Origin: Obelidium mucronatum
Lineage: Eukaryota; Chytridiomycota; Chytridiomycetes; Chytridiales; Chytriomycetaceae
DNA: 16,945 nucleotides
Direction of reading: 5' to 3'
Assembly (NCBI GenBank): GCA_025765595.1
Contig: JAIVFH010000501.1
Coordinates: forward strand, 1-16,945
Position 1 is the first letter of the stretch. Every line of letters begins with the position of its first letter. The notes below the pieces were generated by a model that worked only from the letters and a program-made list of their open reading frames with translations, searched no databases and was not told where the DNA came from. The translations under genes were made by a program, and so were the position numbers. This document shows, in pieces, positions 5,245-15,268 of the stretch.

Positions 5245-8200
5245 ATGAGAACCAAACTAGACGAAACCATGCGAGTTGCAACCTACAACTGCAGAGGACT
5301 TAACGACACAACAATGATCCAGATATTCAACTCTTAAAAAATCATAGCATAGATATACCCCTTATCCAAGAAACCAAATGCACAGACAAGCACGCGCAAA
5401 AGCTAATAGCCGCATACAAAGGCGACTTCAACGGACTATCCTATTGGACAAACGCAACAGGTACCACGCTAAAAGCGGCAGGTACCGGAATCATTATGAC
5501 AGAGAAATGGAACAGACACTTCACTAAATGTGAAAAGACAAGTGCAAGCCTAATGTCAGTAACACTTACGTTCCGCGAAGGTACTATCAGAGTAATCAAC
5601 ACATACTGGCCATCGGATGACACTGCAGAAAACACAAAAAACACTCTGTCGGCACTTAACAAATGGCAAACTGATGACAAAGGAAGCAGAAAACACATTG
5701 GCACAATCATTGCAGGAGACATGAATGAAGCCGAAACTGCCAATGACTGGAAATCTGAAAAAGTAAACGCCAGACCAGCCAAAAAACACAGCTTGATCAA
5801 ATGGCTGAGAGAGAAAAACTACGAAGATGCGTATAGAATAATCAATGAGGACCAGATAAGCTATTCATACTTCAAAATGGAAAGAAACAGAATTGTTCAA
5901 GCAAGTAGAAACCTGGAAAAATGCATCCAGGAAACAAAGAGGTTTGACAACAGAACAGTAATAATAAACAAACAAAACCAAAGGAAACTCCAAGAATCCA
6001 TGGAGACGACAGAATATGAATGGACCAGACCACAACCTAGCAAAGAAACCGGAACGCCACTCGAAAAACTACGAGCAGAAACAAACGCATGGCTCATAGA
6101 ACAACAAAACGACGTTAGGAAAAAGATGGAACAGGCAACAACACAGGCAATCACCCAAATGATTGAGGAAAATGTCGCTGCAAGAAACAATAGAATGAAT
6201 AAAAACACCAAGAGATTCCTCAACAGCGTACTAGATAGGTTCCACAAGATTGACCTGGACCGAATCAAAGTCACTGAACAACATGGAACTAGCTACATAG
6301 AATTTGATAGCGAAAAGGTCAAAGAAGAGGTAGCAAAACAAATGAAGGAATGGTTCCACAGACGACCAGACAAAGAATTTAAAGAAAGCTCCATCTTCCG
6401 AGAAGCCTATAAGCCAATAGAAAGCATTGACGAAGAAATATACGAGCCCATGAAAAATAAAATCACCGAAGAAGAGGTCGGCGAAGCCCTAGCAAACCTA
6501 GGAACCAAGAAAGCCCCAGGAACTAGTGGAATAACCAAAGAACTTCTCACCAGGGGAGGAAAAGAGAACTGGAAACTTGTTGTGAAAATGATACAACTTA
6601 GCAAAGAATACATGGACTCACCCACCAGCTGGCTACAAGGTATCATCAATCCCATTCCCAAAAACCAGGAATGGGGAGCAGACATCTACTCAACGAGGCC
6701 CATTGCCCTCCTTGAAACACTATACAAACTACAAGAAATGATCAAAAAGAACAGACTGATACCAATCCTTGAAAAGAACAATGTCCTCAAAGGAAGAAAC
6801 TGTTCAGTTCTCCCTGGCAAATCCACCGACCCAATCCTACACTGTGTCAAAGCAATCATTGACCTCTGCATAGAAACCAAAAAGGAGTGCTACATCCTGC
6901 TGAACGACATCAAAAAAGCCTTTGACTCAGTCAGCCCAAGAGCAGTGATGAGAAGCCACCAAAGAATCAAAATTCCATACTGCTACTCAGCCTGGAAATA
7001 CAACACACAACAAAGACTCACCGCAAAAATAAGAACAGCCATGGGAGAAACTGAGACCATCGAAATCGGTACAATGATCCAACAGGGATCGGTCTTGGCA
7101 CCAATCGAATGGAGAATCTTTTGGGACACCATACTGTGTGTAATTGACCAAGAAACCAAGGGAGTGACCCTGTCAGCAAAAATCAAAACCAAATATAATG
7201 GAAGAGATTGGGACACAAAACACCTATCTGAAGACATAGCTGCACTTGCGTTTGTTGACGACACAAACACAGTAGCAAACGACTGGAAGGAACTGGAAGT
7301 CCAAGCGGCACTACTATACGAGTTCCAGGAAGGAAATACCATGACATCAAATACAAAAAAAGTCAAAGTGATAGCAATTAACCCTACAGCACCACACACA
7401 TCCCTCACATGGGGCGACAAAAGTGAGGTGGAAGTCCTCAGGAAAGATCAAAGCGAAAGGATATTAGGAAACTATTTCTCTGCTGATAACCTGAACACCA
7501 GGGCAATTGAAGAAATCCAAGCTCAAATCAAAGATATGATCAGTCTGCTAAAAGACAAAAGCACTGTCATGATTATCAACAACGTACTCCTACAACAAAT
7601 AAGATACAAATGGCAAACTGTACCAGTCTGCCCCAAAGACGTAGAACAATGGTTCACACCAGTACTAGGACTTGTAAAGCAGAAGGCCAAACAGCCCATC
7701 AGCATACCAACAACCCAAATGAAACACACACAACTGTACAACCTCATTGACTGGAACGACCTATTCATGTACGACAGCATAAGTAACCTAATGATCCAAG
7801 TAAACTCTGAGGATTTGCTCGGTAGAGTAACAAAAATAAGACTTGCAAACCTCCAGGAAGAACTGGCCCTTCCTCACTGCCCACTAGAATCACCATTTCC
7901 CGCCAAGGTGGAAAAAGGAACACACCATCTTGCTGCCACACTGAACAGAATGTTCAGACACAACCTGAGCATAATACCAATCAAACACCTCAATAACGAA
8001 GGACACACTAAACCTGCGTTCGGGAAGATAGAGGGAGGAGAAACCTCAATGTACCACGCAATATCAAACTACGTAGTCTATAATGAAGTCAAACTCAGCC
8101 TAAAAAAGTGGAACATCCTGTTTGTAGAGCAAATCCTCTGCAAAAACAGCAGGAGAATACTCACCCAACAGGAGATGGCAATAAGATACCCAGGATGTTG

Positions 8201-8816
8201 TGCCGGTAAAGAGAAATGGTACTCTACAATCACACAAACACTCCAAAAAACAACAACCAATGGCGTGTCTAGACTAAATGAAATTGCAAAAAAAACCCCA
8301 AACCCATTTGCAAATGAGAAATCAACCATGAACCTACTGAGCCAAGTAAAAAACGAGGATATAGTCTCATGGACAACCACAAATGGAAACACTGAATATG
8401 GTCAAGTAGCCAAATGCACACTTATAAAAGGTAAAATGACATACACACTCAAACACCTGAGAGAAGTTTCCTTAGAGGGATGTCATGAGATCAACCCCCG
8501 TGGCAACTGGGACGCAAACAAAATCCACGTGGCAACATGCTGGGAAAACGAATGCCCACAACGCCAAGAGAGCTTCTGCACAGTGGAATGGTGCGGTGAA
8601 ATACAAAAGGAAAAAACAGAAACAAAAGGGTCCTACAAAGTTACCTTCGCACGCGCAAACAAACCAAATGTAAGTACTGAAGAAATTGAAATGGACATAT
8701 GGACAACTGAAAGGACACCCCAAGAAGAAATTGTAATAGAGCTGAACAACTCTGAACATCCATCCACCAAGAAAAACCTACCATGGAAAACCAACCAGCA
8801 TGGAAGGGGAGATTGA
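5245..8816 (+). CDS. LINE ORF2: endonuclease and reverse transcriptase, one frameshift
   Basis: The N-terminus is an APE-type endonuclease: MRVATYNCRGLND (ATG at 5245 or 5269), then QETKC with the catalytic Glu, and GDMN at about 5715. A one-base loss near 5333 breaks the frame; the rest reads from 5334 to the stop at 8814-8816. The expected C-terminal SDH of the endonuclease is not seen. The reverse transcriptase follows. Counted from the ATG at 5496, RPIALLETLYKL begins at residue 401, motif A is NDIKKAFDSV (D471), motif B is QQGSVLAP (Q530-G531), and motif C is FVDD (D588-D589). Near the C-terminus a Cys cluster (C-x4-C-x7-C-x4-C, about 8538-8594) may bind zinc. No RNase H is seen. The enzyme would nick target DNA and copy the element RNA in place. 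Confidence 0.9.
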
Positions 8817-9705
8817 ACCAATACTGATTGAGAAAACAGAAAAAGAACACAACCTGACACAAAAAGAAATTAAACAGAAAATGAACAAGTGGTTTAGAAA
8901 CTGGATGGGACAACCAGTGACTCAGCAAACAAATGAAGAAACAGACCCCATAAACAATGAAACAGACAGATTCTCATTTGAACACGTAGCAGGGTATGGA
9001 CTAATTCCTAAAGTAACCCAAGACTGCATTAAAAAATGTGGCGTTCAGAAAACAGAAAGCACCAGAAGAATCATCATCCAGGCATGGAAAGAACTGAGAT
9101 ACCAAGTGAAGGAAAAGATATGGAAATACCGAAATGAGAAAACAATTGAATTTGAAGGTGCCTGTGGAATCACAGAGAAGGCCAAGAACAAGAGGAAGGA
9201 AAAAACATCCAAAAAGGAAGGACCAAGGAACAAAACAGAAACCAGAGAAATAAGAACAACCAAAAACACGAAAATTAAAAAAGAGACAATATGTCAACTA
9301 TGCGAAGGGGCCATGAACCCAACTGGAAACCACGAATGCTCCGGGAGGATGGGAAGGATCAAAAAAGCAATCAAAATCCTCATTGAGGACAGAAAAGGCA
9401 CCAAAAAAATACATCCTGGATGGACAACCACCTCCAGCAAATACATGAGCGCCTACACCAAGAATGAGGAATTTGAATACCAACCTAAGCAAAACCAGGA
9501 ACTAAGAAAAGATACAGAGACAAATGAGACACAGAAGTCTAAAGAAAATATCGACAAAACTAAAGGAGATAAAGAACGAAGCCTAAAAAGGAAATTAGAG
9601 GAACTTGAAGAATACGAGGACCGAGTATTTAGAGACCTGAGAAAAGGAAGGATCACCCTGGAACGGGGTCAGAGAAGGAATAGAAATGGAAAGGAAGAGA
9701 CTTGA
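8800..9705 (+). CDS. LINE ORF3 or frameshifted C-terminus of ORF2, zinc finger
   Basis: It begins MEGEIEPILI, overlapping the ORF2 end by 17 nt in the +1 frame. Near residues 80-120 there is a helical stretch (IIIQAWKELRYQVKEKIWKY) of the kind found at the C-termini of fungal LINE RTs, as I recall them. That suggests it was once joined to ORF2, or is translated by stop-restart. A zinc motif C-x2-C-x9-H-x-C (C165, C168, H178, C180: CQLCEGAMNPTGNHEC) follows, then a strongly charged tail with a coiled coil (KRKLEELEEYEDRVFRDL). The last residues after about 9665 are probably out of frame. Confidence 0.7.
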   Translation: MEGEIEPILIEKTEKEHNLTQKEIKQKMNKWFRNWMGQPVTQQTNEETDPINNETDRFSFEHVAGYGLIPKVTQDCIKKCGVQKTESTRRIIIQAWKELRYQVKEKIWKYRNEKTIEFEGACGITEKAKNKRKEKTSKKEGPRNKTETREIRTTKNTKIKKETICQLCEGAMNPTGNHECSGRMGRIKKAIKILIEDRKGTKKIHPGWTTTSSKYMSAYTKNEEFEYQPKQNQELRKDTETNETQKSKENIDKTKGDKERSLKRKLEELEEYEDRVFRDLRKGRITLERGQRRNRNGKEET

Positions 9706-9787
9706 AATACCAGAGAATGAGGAAAACGAAGAAACAACAGCCGTGCAAGAGGGAACGAACCCCAGGGTAGGTGCAAGCCGCACCTAG
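9668..9787 (+). pseudogene. probable original C-terminal tail of LINE ORF3
   Basis: One frame over from ORF3, the sequence reads on as VREGIEMERKRLEIPENEEN and so on to a stop at 9785-9787. It continues the charged, Glu-rich coiled-coil character of ORF3. A single-base change in the G run at 9665-9668 would explain the break. Composition is the only support. Confidence 0.45.
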
Positions 9788-9823
9788 CATCAAGTACCTT
9801 AGGGGCAGTTGCGCCCCCCTAGG
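9768..9823 (+). promoter_or_regulatory. two hairpins in the LINE 3'UTR
   Basis: Hairpin 1: TAGGTGC (9768-9774) pairs perfectly with GCACCTA (9780-9786) across a 5-nt loop. Hairpin 2: 9797-9806 pairs with 9813-9823 with a bulged T, a G4/C run and a short loop. Some LINE RTs recognise a 3' hairpin in their own RNA; that role is only suggested here. Confidence 0.65.
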
Positions 9824-9827
9824 AGGA

Positions 9828-9833
9828 AATAAA
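9828..9833 (+). promoter_or_regulatory. AATAAA, possible polyadenylation signal
   Basis: AATAAA follows the second hairpin closely. It lies about 210 bp before the terminal A run, too far to have caused that tail, so its use is uncertain. Confidence 0.35.
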
Positions 9834-10050
9834 GAGCCAAGTCAAAAACTGCGGGGATTGAGGAGGATGAAGGGAGGGAGGAAGAGTTGGGCTTGCAAGT
9901 CGGGGTCGTCGTGTTGGTAGGCGGGAGGTCTGCAAGGGAATAGAGTAAATGGGGCCGGGCCTTGTTAAACCGTTTTAAGAAATTGGAGGGGGATTAACAG
10001 TTCGACAAAGTGTTTATTACAAAATACAGCTCATGTTATTTAAAAAAAAA
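9834..10050 (+). other. LINE 3'UTR end and poly(A)
   Basis: A G-rich, non-coding stretch (purine blocks near 9853-9890 and 9901-9935) followed by an AT-rich end and A9 at 10042-10050, then the target duplication. No ORF or known motif was seen in it. Confidence 0.75.
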
Positions 10051-10127
10051 ATCATGTAGGTCGCGCATGATAACCATTACGCTACGGAAGTATAGAGATA
10101 TTCCCTATAAGACGGGTATACGTAACA
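10051..10127 (-). repeat. LINE target duplication (right copy) and outer end of gypsy 5' LTR
   Basis: ATCATGTAGGTC at 10051-10062 repeats 4304-4315. The remainder aligns with 974-1032 of the left LTR: shared blocks CTACGGAA, TATAAGACGGGT and a terminal TAACA. It holds the A-box half of the LTR tRNA-like segment (minus-strand TAGCGTAATGG). Confidence 0.85.
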
Positions 10128-10132
10128 ACCAG
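10128..10132. repeat. gypsy target-site duplication, right copy (ACCAG)
   Basis: It matches 882-886 and is followed directly by CCCAATT, restoring the satellite phase. Confidence 0.88.
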
Positions 10133-10557
10133 CCCAATTCTCCGAACCAGCCCAATTAGGCAGCCCAATATTCTGAACCAGCCCAATTCCCCAAAGCAGC
10201 CCAATTAGGCTGCCTAATATTCCGAACCAGCCCAATTAGGCTGCCTAATATTCCGAACCAGCCCAATTAGGCTGCCTAATATTCCGAACCAGCCCAATTA
10301 GGCAGCCTAATATTCCGAACCAGCCCAATTAGGCTGCCTAATATTTCGAACCAGCCCAATTAGGCTGCCTAATATTTCGAACCAGCCCAATTACCCAAAC
10401 CAGCCCAATTAGGCTGCCTAATATTCCGAACCAGCCCAATTAGGCTGCCTAAGCTGCCTAATATTCCGAACCAGCCCAATTAGGCAGCCTAATATTCTGA
10501 ACCAGCCCAGTTAGGCTGCCTAATTTCCAAAGCAGGCCAGTTCCCCCAAGCAGCCCC
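10133..10557. repeat. 31-bp satellite array, continuation
   Basis: Same unit as 1-886, with more variants: 18-bp forms ending CCAAAGCAGC or CCCAAACCAGC, one partial duplication (CCTAAGCTGCCTAA, about 10447), and a degenerate right edge (CAAAGCAGGCCAGTTCCCCCAAG) that recurs before every 1.39-kb block. Confidence 0.95.
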
Positions 10558-11943
10558 TTCTGGAGGCTTGTGTAGCGTGTAACGTAATTGAGCTAGTGCA
10601 TTTCTTGGAAATATTGTGCAAACTCATTTCAAGGCAAGCTGCTCACTTCTTGCCAACCTAAAAATTTTCAATTTTTGTAGGCTTCTGTAATGTTTTTGGT
10701 GCAGTGAGTTCTTATGGGAACTACTCTGTACACATAGTGAGTCTTGTGTAACATAATTGGGCTACTGCAGTTTTTTCATAAATTGTGCATACTCATAGGC
10801 TGGATTGATTTTTCAAGTCAATTTGCTTGCAGTATTTGCAGAACTCCGAAATTTTCAACTTTTGGAGGCTTGTATAACATTTTTGTTGCAGTGCCAAAAT
10901 CAAACATTGTAATACCAACCACTTACTATCATAGAGACTCTCGTGTAACGTCATTGGGCAAGTGTATTTCCCAGGTAAATTGTGCAGACTTATAGGCTTG
11001 ATTGATTTTTCAAGGCAATTTGCTTGCAGTACTTGCAGAACTTAAGTTTTGGAGGCTCGTGTAACGTTTTTGTTGCAGTGCCAAAATCAAACATTGTAAT
11101 ACCAACCACTGACTATCATAGAGACTCTCGTGTAACGTCATTGGGCAAGTGTATTTCCCAGGTAAATTGTGCAGACTTATAGGCTTGATTGATTTTCCAA
11201 GGCAATTTGCTTGCAGTACTTGCAGAACTTGGAAATTTTTAAGTTTTGGAGGCTCGTGTAACGTTTTTGTTGCAGTGCCAAAATCAAACATTGTAATACC
11301 AACCACTGACTATCATAGAGACTCTCGTGTAACGTCATTGGGCAAGTGTATTTCCCAGGTAAATTGTGCAGACTTATAGGCTTGATTGATTTTCCAAGGC
11401 AATTTGCTTGCAGTACTTGCAGAACTTGGAAATTTTTAAGTTTTGGAGGCTCGTGTAACGTTTTTGTTGCACTGCCAAAATCAAACATTGTAATACCAAC
11501 CACTTACTATCATAGAGACTCTCATGTAACGTCATTTGGCAAGTGTATTTCCCAGGTAAATTGTGCAGACTTATAGGCTTGATTGATTTTCCAAGGCAAT
11601 TTGCTTGCAGTACTTGCAGAACTTGGAAATTTTTAAGTTTTGAAGATTCGTGTAACGTTTTGAAGAAATCAAAAGTTCTAATACCAACTACTTAACTATC
11701 ATAGAGTGTCTCGTGTAACCTAATTTGGCGAGCATAATTCCCAGAAAAATTTTGCAACTGACTGATGTTCCAAGGCAAACTGCTTGCAGCAGAACTGAAA
11801 ATTTTAGAGCAATAATTTTAACATCAATAGGTATACAAATTTAGGCTCATGTAACTTTATTGGGCCATAAGTCAAAAATTTTGAAAAATCTGATTGAAAG
11901 ACTTTCAAATTGGTCCCTTGTGTAACAACATCTTCCAGCATAG
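10558..11943. repeat. 1.39-kb satellite block, copy 1 (197-bp repeats)
   Basis: It starts TTCTGGAGGCTTGTGTAG and ends CATCTTCCAGCATAG. Inside are about five copies of a 197-bp unit; one lacks 10 bp and is about 187 bp. Each contains TTGCTTGCAGTACTTGCAG and two GTGTAACGT motifs about 100 bp apart. The first and last thirds of the block are diverged relatives of the same unit. Short readings on both strands change frame at each unit because 197 is not a multiple of three, so no protein is likely. Confidence 0.93.
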
Positions 11944-12590
11944 CCCAGCCCAATCAGGCTGCCTAATATTCCGAACCAGCCCAATTTACCGAGCCAGCCC
12001 AATTAGGCAGCCTAATATTCCGAACCAGCCCAATTAGGCAGCCTAATATTCCGAACCAGCCCAATTAGGCTGCCTAATATTCCGAACCAGCCAAATTAGG
12101 CTGCCTAATATTCCAAACCAGCCCAATTAGGCTGCCTAATATTCCGAACCAGCCCAATTCACTGAACCAGCCCAATTAGGCAGCCTAATATTCCGAACCA
12201 GCCCAATTAGGCAGCCTAATATTCCGAACCAGCCCAATTAGGCTGCCTAATATTCCGAACCAGCCCAATTAGGCTGCCTAATATTCCGAACCACCCCAAT
12301 TAGGCTGCCTAATATTCCGAACCAGCCCAATTAGGCAGCCTAATATTCCGAACCAGCCCAATTAGGCTGCCTAATATTTCGAACCAGCCCAATTAGGCTG
12401 CCTAATATTTCGAACCAGCCCAATTACCCAAACCAGCCCAATTAGGCTGCCTAATATTCCGAACCAGCCCAATTAGGCTGCCTAAGCTGCCTAATATTCC
12501 GAACCAGCCCAATTAGGCAGCCTAATATTCTGAACCAGCCCAGTTAGGCTGCCTAATTTCCAAAGCAGGCCAGTTCCCCCAAGCAGCCCC
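11944..12590. repeat. 31-bp satellite array between blocks 1 and 2
   Basis: About 647 bp of the 31-bp satellite with both T and A core variants, an 18-bp unit near 12149, and diagnostic single changes such as CCAGCCAAATTAGG (about 12089) and GAACCACCCC (about 12288). The left edge is CCAGCCCAATCAGG, as after the other blocks. Confidence 0.95.
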
Positions 12591-13976
12591 TTCTGGAGGC
12601 TTGTGTAGCGTGTAACGTAATTGAGCTAGTGCATTTCTTGGAAATATTGTGCAAACTCATTTCAAGGCAAGCTGCTCACTTCTTGCCAACCTAAAAATTT
12701 TCAATTTTTGTAGGCTTCTGTAATGTTTTTGGTGCAGTGAGTTCTTATGGGAACTACTCTGTACACATAGTGAGTCTTGTGTAACATAATTGGGCTACTG
12801 CAGTTTTTTCATAAATTGTGCATACTCATAGGCTGGATTGATTTTTCAAGTCAATTTGCTTGCAGTATTTGCAGAACTCCGAAATTTTCAACTTTTGGAG
12901 GCTTGTATAACATTTTTGTTGCAGTGCCAAAATCAAACATTGTAATACCAACCACTTACTATCATAGAGACTCTCGTGTAACGTCATTGGGCAAGTGTAT
13001 TTCCCAGGTAAATTGTGCAGACTTATAGGCTTGATTGATTTTTCAAGGCAATTTGCTTGCAGTACTTGCAGAACTTAAGTTTTGGAGGCTCGTGTAACGT
13101 TTTTGTTGCAGTGCCAAAATCAAACATTGTAATACCAACCACTGACTATCATAGAGACTCTCGTGTAACGTCATTGGGCAAGTGTATTTCCCAGGTAAAT
13201 TGTGCAGACTTATAGGCTTGATTGATTTTCCAAGGCAATTTGCTTGCAGTACTTGCAGAACTTGGAAATTTTTAAGTTTTGGAGGCTCGTGTAACGTTTT
13301 TGTTGCAGTGCCAAAATCAAACATTGTAATACCAACCACTGACTATCATAGAGACTCTCGTGTAACGTCATTGGGCAAGTGTATTTCCCAGGTAAATTGT
13401 GCAGACTTATAGGCTTGATTGATTTTCCAAGGCAATTTGCTTGCAGTACTTGCAGAACTTGGAAATTTTTAAGTTTTGGAGGCTCGTGTAACGTTTTTGT
13501 TGCACTGCCAAAATCAAACATTGTAATACCAACCACTTACTATCATAGAGACTCTCGTGTAACGTCATTTGGCAAGTGTATTTCCCAGGTAAATTGTGCA
13601 GACTTATAGGCTTGATTGATTTTCCAAGGCAATTTGCTTGCAGTACTTGCAGAACTTGGAAATTTTTAAGTTTTGAAGATTCGTGTAACGTTTTGAAGAA
13701 ATCAAAAGTTCTAATACCAACTACTTAACTATCATAGAGTGTCATGTGTAACCTAATTTGGCGAGCATAATTCCCAGAAAAATTTTGCAACTGACTGATG
13801 TTCCAAGGCAAACTGCTTGCAGCAGAACTGAAAATTTTAGAGCAATAATTTTAACATCAATAGGTATACAAATTTAGGCTCATGTAACTTTATTGGGCCA
13901 TAAGTCAAAAATTTTGAAAAATCTGATTGAAAGACTTTCAAATTGGTCCCTTGTGTAACAACATCTTCCAGCATAG
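12591..13976. repeat. 1.39-kb satellite block, copy 2
   Basis: Same length as copy 1, shifted by 2033 bp, and nearly identical. The differences I found are at 11523/13556 (A/G) and 11711-11712/13744-13745 (TC/AT). Together with shared variants in the flanking arrays, this marks a recent tandem duplication. Confidence 0.95.
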
Positions 13977-15268
13977 CCCAGCCCAATCAGGCTGCCTAAT
14001 ATTCCGAACCAGCCCAATTTACCGAGCCAGCCCAATTAGGCAGCCTAATATTCCGAACCAGCCCAATTAGGCAGCCTAATATTCCGAACCAGCCCAATTA
14101 GGCTGCCTAATATTCCGAACCAGCCAAATTAGGCTGCCTAATATTCCGAACCAGCCCAATTAGGCTGCCTAATATTCCGAACCAGCCCAATTCACTGAAC
14201 CAGCCCAATTAGGCAGCCTAATATTCCGAACCAGCCCAATTAGGCAGCCTAATATTCCGAACCAGCCCAATTAGGCTGCCTAATATTCCGAACCAGCCCA
14301 ATTAGGCTGCCTAATATTCCGAACCACCCCAATTAGGCTGCCTAATATTCCGAACCAGCCCAATTAGGCTGCCTAATATTCCGAACCAGCCCAATTAGGC
14401 TGCCTTATATTCCGAACCAGCCCAATTAGGCTGCCTAATATTTCGAACCAGCCCAATTCACCGAACCAGCCCAATTAGGCAGCCTAATATTCCGAACCAG
14501 CCCAATTAGGCAGCCTAATATTCCGAACCAGCCCAATTAGGCAGCCTAATATTCCGAACCAGCCCAATTAGGCTGCCTAATATTCCGAACCAGCCCAATT
14601 AGGCTGCCTAATATTCCGAACCAGCCCAATTAGGCTGCCTAATATTCCGAACCAGCCCAATTAGGCTGCCTAATATTTCGAACCAGCCCAATTCACCGAA
14701 CCAGCCCAATTAGGCTGCCTAATATTCCGAACCAGCCCAATTAGGCTGCCTAATATTTCGAACCAGCCCAATTCACCGAACCAGCCCAATTAGGCTGCCT
14801 AATATTCCGAACCAGCCCAATTAGGCTGCCTAATATTCCGAACCAGCCCAATTAGGCTGCCTAATATTTCGAACCAGCCCAATTCACCGAACCAGCCCAA
14901 TTAGGCTGCCTAATATTCCGAACCAGCCCAATTAGGCTGCCTAATATTCCGAACCAGCCCAATTAGGCTGCCTAATATTCCGAACCAGCCCAATTAGGCT
15001 GCCTAATATTCCGAACCAGCCCAATTCACCGAACCAGCCCAATTAGGCTGCCTAATATTCCGAACCAGCCCAATTAGGCAGCCTAATATTCCGAACCAGC
15101 CCAATTCCCCAAAGCAGCCCAAACAGGCTGCCTAGTATTCCGAACCAGCCCAATGTCCCAAAGCAGCCCAATTTTTCCGAACCAGCCCAATTAGGCAGCC
15201 TAATATTCTGAAACAGCCCAGTTAGGCTGCCTACTTTCCAAAGCAGGCCAGTTCCCCCAAGCAGCCCC
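13977..15268. repeat. 31-bp satellite array between blocks 2 and 3
   Basis: About 1.29 kb. Its first 385 bp or so repeat 11944-12330 base for base, including the GAACCACCCC variant, and then diverge. The middle has regular 31-bp units with 18-bp units after TATTTCGAACC. The right edge (from about 15110) is degenerate, with CAAAGCAGCCC forms. Confidence 0.95.

Larger units (their letters stand above)
4316..10050 (+). mobile_element. LINE (non-LTR retrotransposon), near full length
   Basis: A plus-strand element of about 5.7 kb inside the gypsy 5' LTR. It is bounded by a 12-bp or longer target duplication and ends in nine A residues (10042-10050). Order: A-rich 5'UTR, ORF1 (4533-5174), endonuclease and reverse transcriptase ORF2 (from 5245 or 5269 to 8816), overlapping ORF3 (8800-9705) and a 3'UTR with two hairpins. 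The sense strand is strikingly A-rich. Frame breaks are few (near 5333 and 9665, possibly 8800), so it is younger than its gypsy host. The exact 5' end is uncertain by a few bases because of the target duplication. Confidence 0.9.
887..10127 (-). mobile_element. Ty3/gypsy chromovirus, non-autonomous, split by a LINE
   Basis: This is an LTR retrotransposon read on the minus strand. The sequence shows LTRs with TGTTAGAA...TTCTAACA ends, a 5-bp ACCAG duplication in the satellite, a polypurine tract at the 3' LTR, a self-priming type primer site at the 5' LTR, and the domain order gag, protease, RNase H, integrase, chromodomain. The 5' LTR is interrupted by a LINE (4316-10050), so the element itself is about 3.5 kb. 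The reverse transcriptase, the first half of RNase H and the gag capsid region are missing, and at least four frame breaks are present. It cannot be autonomous. The chromodomain and self-priming layout place it near the Tf1/sushi chromoviruses, as I know that group. Confidence 0.9.

Noticed and set aside
4034..9783. Numerous hydrophobic minus-strand readings opposite the LINE
   Set aside because: They are complements of the A-rich, Lys-rich LINE ORFs (Phe/Leu/Ser-rich shadows) without recognisable domains.
10558..11943. 1.39-kb block as a DNA transposon with terminal inverted repeats (CTGGAGG / CTTCCAG)
   Set aside because: Only about seven bases match imperfectly, there is no clear target duplication, and the block recurs as part of a satellite composite.
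11944..15268. Array 3 (1292 bp) being an exact doubling of array 2 (647 bp)
   Set aside because: Lengths agree, but after the first 385 bp or so the variant patterns of the two arrays differ, so the length match is probably chance.
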